A stretch of DNA of 9,133 nucleotides from Geobacter sp. (lineage in GTDB: Bacteria > Desulfobacterota > Desulfuromonadia > Geobacterales > Geobacteraceae), in NCBI GenBank assembly GCA_003857395.1, contig RPRC01000233.1:1-9133 (forward strand), read 5' to 3'. The notes below the pieces were generated by a model. It saw nothing but the letters and a program-made list of their open reading frames with translations. It did no database searches and had not been told where the DNA came from. The translations under genes were made by a program, and so were the position numbers. Shown in pieces: positions 5,404-9,133 of the stretch (positions within the stretch are counted from its first letter, which is position 1; each line of letters begins with the position of its first letter).

Positions 5404-6186
5404 CTATTCGACAAGCCCGTCAAGGGGACTGGAAGCGGTTGCATAGAGCTTGCGGGGAATCCTTCCCGCTTTGTAGGCGAGCCGTCCGGCAATGATCGCC
5501 AACTTCATGGCCTCTGCCATGGCAATCGGGTCTCTGGCGCCCGCGATGCCGGTATTCATGAGCACACCGTCACAGCCCAGTTCCATGGCAATGGCGGCAT
5601 CTGAGGCGGTGCCGACCCCGGCGTCGACAACAACCGGAACCTTTACCGTCTCGAGGATGATGCGGATATTGTAGGGGTTCCTGATACCGAGACCGCTGCC
5701 GATCGGAGCCCCCAGGGGCATGACCGCGGCGCAGCCGAGATCTTCCAGTTTTTTACAGAGAATCGGATCATCGCTTGTGTAGGGAAGAACGGTAAAGCCC
5801 TCCTTGACCAGCACTTTTGCCGCCTTCAGCAGCTCCTCGTTATCGGGAAACAGGGTCTTCTCATCACCGAGAACCTCAAGCTTGACGAAATCCGAAAGTC
5901 CCGCCTCCCGTGCCAGACGACAGGTACGGACCGCATCATCCGCGGTGTAACATCCGGCAGTGTTGGGCAGCAGGGTATATTTCTTGAGATCGAGATGATC
6001 AAGCAGGGATTCCTTGTTCCGATCCGAGATATTCACCCGCCGCACGGCAACGGTGACGATCTCCGCCCCAGACATCTCGATGGCTTTGACCATCTGTGGA
6101 AAATCGGCGTATTTGCCGGTACCCACCATAAGCCGGGAGGAAAATTCTCTTCCCGCAATAACCAGGGTATCTTTTACATCTGCCAT
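5404..6186 (-). CDS. thiG: Thiazole synthase ThiG
   Basis: The 260-residue protein is full length for ThiG, the cytoplasmic TIM-barrel enzyme that builds the thiamine thiazole phosphate from deoxyxylulose 5-phosphate, dehydroglycine and sulfur delivered by ThiS thiocarboxylate. The Schiff-base lysine is visible as Lys102 in [10 protein letters not shown]. Other marks are [10 protein letters not shown] (17-26), [28 protein letters not shown] (72-87), [28 protein letters not shown] and [14 protein letters not shown], which form the substrate and phosphate sites. The ATG at 6186 is preceded by AAAGGAGC with 6-base spacing, a strong ribosome site. It lies 45 bp after thiS and 30 bp before thiE in one operon under a TPP riboswitch. 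The dehydroglycine-forming enzyme (ThiH or ThiO) and the ThiS adenylyltransferase ThiF are not in the window and must be elsewhere. Nothing in the sequence looks broken. Confidence 0.97.
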   Translation of the reverse strand: MADVKDTLVIAGREFSSRLMVGTGKYADFPQMVKAIEMSGAEIVTVAVRRVNISDRNKESLLDHLDLKKYTLLPNTAGCYTADDAVRTCRLAREAGLSDFVKLEVLGDEKTLFPDNEELLKAAKVLVKEGFTVLPYTSDDPILCKKLEDLGCAAVMPLGAPIGSGLGIRNPYNIRIILETVKVPVVVDAGVGTASDAAIAMELGCDGVLMNTGIAGARDPIAMAEAMKLAIIAGRLAYKAGRIPRKLYATASSPLDGLVE

Positions 6187-6231
6187 TTGTTGCTCCTTTC
6201 GCTGCTAACTTCACAACTCTTCCACGCTGGG

Positions 6232-6429
6232 TTAACCACCGCCGACAAACTGGACGATCTCAATGCGGTCGCCATCCTGGAGAGCCGTGGTTGCGTAGTC
6301 CGGTTTCGGCAGTATTTCCAGGTTCAGTTCAACCGCCACTCGCCTCGGGTCAATCTCCAGCATCTCCAGGAGCCCGAGCACCGACAGGGGTCCAATTTCT
6401 TTCTGCTCTCCGTTCACAACTATCAACAC
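6232..6429 (-). CDS. thiS: Sulfur carrier protein ThiS
   Basis: This 65-residue ubiquitin-like protein carries sulfur as a C-terminal thiocarboxylate for thiazole formation by ThiG. The sequence starts MLIVVNGEQKEI, has VAVELN in the middle and DGDRIEIVQFVGGG at the end; the terminal Gly-Gly is the activation site. Length is normal. No ATG is available. Three consecutive non-ATG codons (TTG 6432, GTG 6429, TTG 6426) follow a strong AAAGGAGG at 6436-6443; GTG gives 6-base spacing and aligns with the family start, so I chose it. It is the first gene of the operon, about 60 bases after the riboswitch terminator, and 45 bp before thiG. Adenylation by ThiF and sulfur transfer must be supplied from outside the window. 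Confidence 0.94.
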   Translation of the reverse strand: MLIVVNGEQKEIGPLSVLGLLEMLEIDPRRVAVELNLEILPKPDYATTALQDGDRIEIVQFVGGG

Positions 6430-6435
6430 CAACGA

Positions 6436-6443
6436 CCTCCTTT
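6436..6443 (-). promoter_or_regulatory. Ribosome binding site of thiS
   Basis: AAAGGAGG on the minus strand is a near-perfect Shine-Dalgarno sequence. The spacing to the three candidate start codons is 3 (TTG), 6 (GTG) and 9 (TTG) bases, which favours the GTG at 6427-6429 as the thiS start. Confidence 0.8.
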
Positions 6444-6487
6444 ACCAGCAATGGGTTTTCTTCCGATCCAGCTACGCTCCCAGGCAA

Positions 6488-6509
6488 CAAAAAAGCCGCA
6501 AAAGCGGCT
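6488..6509 (-). terminator. Intrinsic terminator of the TPP riboswitch
   Basis: On the minus strand AGCCGC, a TTTT loop and GCGGCT are followed directly by a T-run (TTTTT, 6489-6493). The stem arms are 6504-6509 and 6494-6499. Placed 28 bases after the riboswitch P1 stem and about 60 bases before thiS, it is the expected expression platform: TPP-bound aptamer leaves the terminator free to form, so transcription stops before thiS. Confidence 0.92.
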
Positions 6510-6512
6510 GGA

Positions 6513-6537
6513 AGTGAGGGCCAATGCCCAAATCACT
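6513..6537 (-). promoter_or_regulatory. Accessory hairpin between TPP aptamer and terminator
   Basis: On the minus strand AGTGA pairs with TCACT and GGGC with GCCC, separated by a TTT bulge on one side and closed by a 4-base loop (plus-strand arms 6513-6521 and 6526-6537). It shares base 6537 with the 3' strand of aptamer stem P1, so the two may compete or stack. It may be part of the switching region; this is inferred from pairing only. Confidence 0.5.
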
Positions 6538-6625
6538 CGCTTCCCTCCGCCGGAATTACCCGGATCAGGTTCAAAGGGTTGCCGTCCCTTGCGAAACGGT
6601 CTCTCAGCCGAAACTCCCCCAGCGA
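6537..6625 (-). ncRNA. TPP riboswitch (THI element)
   Basis: The minus strand carries the conserved THI-box core. The 5' half reads GGGGGAG, then CGGCTGAGAG; the 3' half reads GAACCTGATCCGGGTAAT and then TCCGGCGGAGGGAAG. A short P1 stem closes it (TCGCT at 6621-6625 with AGCGA at 6537-6541). The variable P3 region includes CCGT/ACGG. The CTGAGA and CCTGATC-x-GG signatures contact the pyrimidine of TPP, and the GCGGAGGGA side holds the pyrophosphate-Mg sensor, by knowledge of the class. It lies in the leader of thiS-thiG-thiE and is followed by an intrinsic terminator, so the mechanism is most likely premature termination at high TPP. Confidence 0.97.
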
Positions 6626-6727
6626 TAGTACCTTGTTATTTTCTTGTCGATCGCGGATGGCGGGAAAGATTCCGGTCCTTCAGGACACTAAGTCGGGATC
6701 GTCAACCACACCACCCTGTTCTAGTAA

Positions 6728-6755
6728 ACTATCAAGTACTCGCCTGAGCTGTCAA
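6728..6755 (-). promoter_or_regulatory. Sigma70-like promoter of the thiSGE operon
   Basis: On the minus strand TTGACA (6750-6755, a perfect -35 box) is followed after 16 bases by GATAGT (6728-6733; four of six matches to TATAAT). Initiation would fall near 6720, giving a leader of about 95 bases before the riboswitch. It lies 110 bp downstream of the nuoN stop, consistent with an operon separate from nuo. The leader also contains a small GTCCT/AGGAC hairpin (6675-6686). Confidence 0.65.
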
Positions 6756-6782
6756 CCGGTTTTTCACGTAATATCGAGGGAT

Positions 6783-6809
6783 TCCCCCAACCAGCCCCAG
6801 CCCCAGCCT
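6783..6809 (-). repeat. G-rich tract with tandem GGGGCT after nuoN
   Basis: On the minus strand three GG(GG)CT units run in tandem and are followed by GGTTGGGGG. The tract lies in the spacer between nuoN (stop at 6865) and the thi promoter. G-run spacing of two bases would allow a two-layer G-quadruplex. I see no intrinsic terminator for nuoN, and nothing else in 6756-6864. Confidence 0.4.
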
Positions 6810-6864
6810 CTCAAGGAAGACGCCTTTTCACCCAGTGCGTACCGCAGAGGACCGGCACTACCTC

Positions 6865-8277
6865 TTACTGGATGATTTTGCTGACGATTGCCAGGAGTGC
6901 TCCCGGAAACACCCCAAAGAGCAGGATCAAAAAAGTGCTAACGCTAAGGGCAAGAAATTCCGGACCCGCCAGGGACGGAAAGGAGATTTTCCGGTCATTT
7001 TCAGCTGCATAGAGGACGGCAACCACGCGGAGGTAGTAGTACACGGAGATACCAGCCATGACGATACCGACAATGGCCAGAGCGGTCTCGCCTCCCCGCA
7101 ACGCAGCGGCAAAGATGGTGAACTTCCCCATGAATCCCGCCATCGGCGGTATTCCAGCCAGGGAGAAAAGCGCAACTGCCAGCACACCTCCACGAAAGGG
7201 ACGGATTCTGCCAATGCCCCGGCAGTCATCAATCTCGTCCATCCCGCATTCTCCGGTCAGGGAAGCAATTGCGCCGAAGGCCGTCAGGTTTGTCACCGTA
7301 TAGACAACGAGATAGAAGGCAACGGCACGGAAACCTTCCACCGTTCCGGTAACGAGCGCAAGTGCCACGTACCCCATCTGGGCGATGGAGGAATAGGCCA
7401 GCATTCTTTTGAGATTACGCTGCCGTAGTGCTGCCAGATTGCCCACCACCATGGAGAGGAGGCACAGCAACCAGAGCGTCCCCTGGATGAGGGTGAACCC
7501 GGAACCCATTGCCGGAAGCAGCAACAGAAAAGCAGCAAAGGCCGAAACCTTTGAACCGGTAGAAAGAAAAGCCGTTACCGGTGCGGGCGCCCCTTGATAG
7601 ACGTCAGGTGTCCAGAGGTGGGCCGGCACAAGAGAAACCTTGAAGGCAAGTCCCATGAGGATACAACCCCAGCCTGCGACAACGAGGGGATTCAGAACCC
7701 CTGTCGGGCCATGAGGGTTTACCGCCCCGGCAATGGCCAGGGTTCCTGTCCCGGCATAAAGTAGCGCAATGCCAAAAGCGACGAAAGCTGCGGCAGCGGC
7801 ACCCATGAGGAGGTACTTGAGTCCCGCTTCGGCGGATTGCGGCCGTTCACGGTCAATGGCGGTTAGGATGTAAAAAGCAAAGCTCAGCGCCTCCAGTCCG
7901 AGAAAAAGGGTCAGGAGATTCTGCGAGGCAGCCAGGACCGACATGCCGAAGGCGGCAAACAGCACCGTGGCAGGGTATTCTTCACCATGAATTTCACGTC
8001 GCTGATTATGGGAGTGGGACAGCAGGAGCACCATTGCCGCAGTGAGGCAGAAAAGAAAGGTGAAAAAGCGGGCAAAGGGAGTAGCCGCAAGTCCCAACTG
8101 AGGAGCCAGCAGAAGGGGTGGCTCTTGGAGGACCCAGCAGGCTGAGGCGAGAGCCGCAAACACACCGATCCATGTCCCGTAGCGGCCCGACGAAAAAGCG
8201 CCACCGAGGAGAATCACCAATGACCCGCAAGCAAGAAAAAAGAGCGGCATCAGTATCCAGAGATCGGCCGCTGTCAC
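6865..8277 (-). CDS. nuoN: NADH-quinone oxidoreductase subunit N (complex I, NuoN)
   Basis: The 470-residue, very hydrophobic protein is an antiporter-like membrane subunit of respiratory complex I, which couples quinone reduction to proton pumping across the inner membrane. Its roughly fourteen membrane segments carry the expected charged residues: Glu129 in FLGLEALSF, Lys213 in GLAFKVSLVPAHLWTPDVYQ, Lys243 in STGSKV and Lys385 in GFMGKF. These match Glu133, Lys217, Lys247 and Lys395 of the E. coli protein by position. The start is GTG at 8275-8277, preceded by AAAGGAGG with 6-base spacing and overlapping the nuoM TGA as GTGA, so the pair is probably translationally coupled. It is the last gene of the nuo operon here; the next genes have their own promoter and riboswitch. 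Length is close to the family norm and nothing is missing. Confidence 0.96.
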   Translation of the reverse strand: MTAADLWILMPLFFLACGSLVILLGGAFSSGRYGTWIGVFAALASACWVLQEPPLLLAPQLGLAATPFARFFTFLFCLTAAMVLLLSHSHNQRREIHGEEYPATVLFAAFGMSVLAASQNLLTLFLGLEALSFAFYILTAIDRERPQSAEAGLKYLLMGAAAAAFVAFGIALLYAGTGTLAIAGAVNPHGPTGVLNPLVVAGWGCILMGLAFKVSLVPAHLWTPDVYQGAPAPVTAFLSTGSKVSAFAAFLLLLPAMGSGFTLIQGTLWLLCLLSMVVGNLAALRQRNLKRMLAYSSIAQMGYVALALVTGTVEGFRAVAFYLVVYTVTNLTAFGAIASLTGECGMDEIDDCRGIGRIRPFRGGVLAVALFSLAGIPPMAGFMGKFTIFAAALRGGETALAIVGIVMAGISVYYYLRVVAVLYAAENDRKISFPSLAGPEFLALSVSTFLILLFGVFPGALLAIVSKIIQ

Positions 8278-9133
8278 GGCAGGCCTCCTTTCCCGCCGCT
8301 AAGAAGGGCAATGGGCAGCCGGACAAGATCGAGGACCGGTGCAGGATAGACACCAAGCACGATGACTGACAGGGCCAGAGACACGAGAATCAGCGTCTCA
8401 CGGTTTGACAGGTCGGCCATTTCATGGTGGACCTTTTCCGGTCCGAACAGCAGATCCTGAACCAGCCGCAGTGTATAGATCAGCACCAGAACGATTCCGC
8501 CAAAGGCAAAAACGGCTGCAAGAGGAGAAACGCGGAAGACCCCGGCCAGAATGAGAAATTCTCCGACAAAGTTGTTCAATCCCGGCAGCCCAAGGGTCGC
8601 CAGGGAAAAGAGCAGAAAAAAGGCCCCGAAATAGGGGATTTTCCCCCAGAGGGCGCCGAAGGAAGCACTGTCGCGGCATCCGGAACGCTCTTCCAGCATT
8701 CCCGCCATGAGAAAGAGGGCCCCGGTGGTAATGCCATGGTTCACCATCTGGATCACCGAACCGGACAGGGAAACCGGTGTCCAGGCGACAACTCCCAACA
8801 CCACGAAACCCATATGACCAAAACTGGAGTAGGCCACCAGCCGTTTCACATCCGTTTGAACATAGGCAAGCCAGGAGGCATAGAGGATCCCGACCACGGC
8901 GAGTAAATAGAGAACAGGAGTAAAGAGCAGTGCTGCCTCCGGGAAAAGCGGATAGGCAAACCGGATCAGGCCGTACACACCGGTCTTGGCCATGAGACCC
9001 GCCAGGAGGAGCGTTGCGGCGGTCGGGGCGGCAGTATAGGCATCAGGCAGGCAGCCGTGCAAGGGAAAGATGGGGGTCTTGACGGCAAAGGCGAGCAGAA
9101 AGGCCGAGAACAGCAGGCAGGATTGCATCGGAG
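8274..9133 (-). CDS. nuoM: NADH-quinone oxidoreductase subunit M (complex I, NuoM), N-terminal part cut by the window edge
   Basis: The frame is open to the last base of the window, so the 5' part of the gene lies beyond it; the ATG at 9126-9128 is internal. The visible 286 or so residues are the C-terminal part of the antiporter-like subunit NuoM. They begin just before the proton-channel helix: AFAVKTPIFPLHGCLPDAY holds the helix-7 lysine, LMAKTGVYGLIRF the next lysine, VNHGITTGALF a conserved histidine, and LNNFVGEFLIL the helix-12 glutamate that corresponds to Glu407 of the E. coli protein. These residues form the central polar axis for proton transfer in the inner membrane. The TGA at 8274-8276 overlaps the nuoN GTG. 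NuoL and earlier subunits are expected to the right of the window. NuoM rather than NuoL is favoured by these motifs and by position next to nuoN. Confidence 0.95.
   Translation of the reverse strand, partial: PMQSCLLFSAFLLAFAVKTPIFPLHGCLPDAYTAAPTAATLLLAGLMAKTGVYGLIRFAYPLFPEAALLFTPVLYLLAVVGILYASWLAYVQTDVKRLVAYSSFGHMGFVVLGVVAWTPVSLSGSVIQMVNHGITTGALFLMAGMLEERSGCRDSASFGALWGKIPYFGAFFLLFSLATLGLPGLNNFVGEFLILAGVFRVSPLAAVFAFGGIVLVLIYTLRLVQDLLFGPEKVHHEMADLSNRETLILVSLALSVIVLGVYPAPVLDLVRLPIALLSGGKGGLP

Noticed and set aside
5032..5604. 190-codon plus-strand frame opposite thiE and thiG
   Set aside because: Shadow of two conserved genes; no domain or ribosome site.
6697..6702. Second TTGAC motif on the minus strand as an alternative thi promoter
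   Set aside because: TTGACG has no acceptable -10 box at 15-19 bases, unlike the TTGACA at 6750-6755.
5995..6747. 250-codon plus-strand frame across thiG, thiS, the riboswitch and the thi promoter
   Set aside because: It runs antisense through conserved genes and a structured RNA element; the translation resembles no family.
6835..7428. 197-codon plus-strand frame opposite nuoN
   Set aside because: Polar antisense product of a hydrophobic gene, a common artefact; no recognisable motif.

Overview
The window looks like part of a Gram-negative chromosome, most likely a Geobacter-like member of the Desulfuromonadota. This is inferred from the gene mix: a nuoMN operon end, a TPP-controlled thiS-thiG-thiE operon, an ExeA/GspA-GspB pair, a stand-alone bacteriohemerythrin and an O-GlcNAc-transferase-like protein, together with a moderately high GC content. 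It is not proven by any marker gene. Apart from the first partial gene, every gene I support lies on the minus strand.

Left to right: the 3' end of a glycosyltransferase gene of the SPINDLY/OGT type (1-222, plus strand) converges on a bacteriohemerythrin gene (321-728, minus). A hairpin with a T-run between them looks like the hemerythrin terminator. A gene-free stretch (729-1120) holds a 151-bp palindromic-ended repeat element (811-961) and three small hairpins. Next come gspB (1121-1849) and gspA/exeA (1846-3495), which overlap by ATGA. A second, shorter copy of the element (3593-3681) follows and runs into the 3' end of a YhcC-type radical SAM gene (3664-4650).

Upstream of that gene, beyond a purine-rich low-complexity spacer with a 10-bp inverted repeat, lies the thiamine-thiazole operon. 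It is transcribed from about 6720 leftward: sigma70-like promoter (6728-6755), TPP riboswitch (6537-6625), intrinsic terminator (6488-6509), thiS (6232-6429), thiG (5404-6186) and thiE (4729-5373). High TPP should stop transcription before thiS. ThiS carries sulfur on its GG tail, ThiG builds the thiazole ring on a Schiff-base lysine, and the ThiE-family protein acts on the thiazole product.

The right end is the tail of a respiratory complex I operon: nuoM (partial, 8274 to the edge) and nuoN (6865-8277), overlapping by GTGA. Both keep the expected proton-pathway lysines and glutamates.

I see no clearly new multi-gene system. The parts most worth a second look are the two related palindromic-ended elements that bracket gspAB (one supplies a stop codon to a neighbouring gene), the complete riboswitch-terminator module, the low-complexity repeat that includes the end of thiE, and the altered metal-site residues in the ThiE-family protein.
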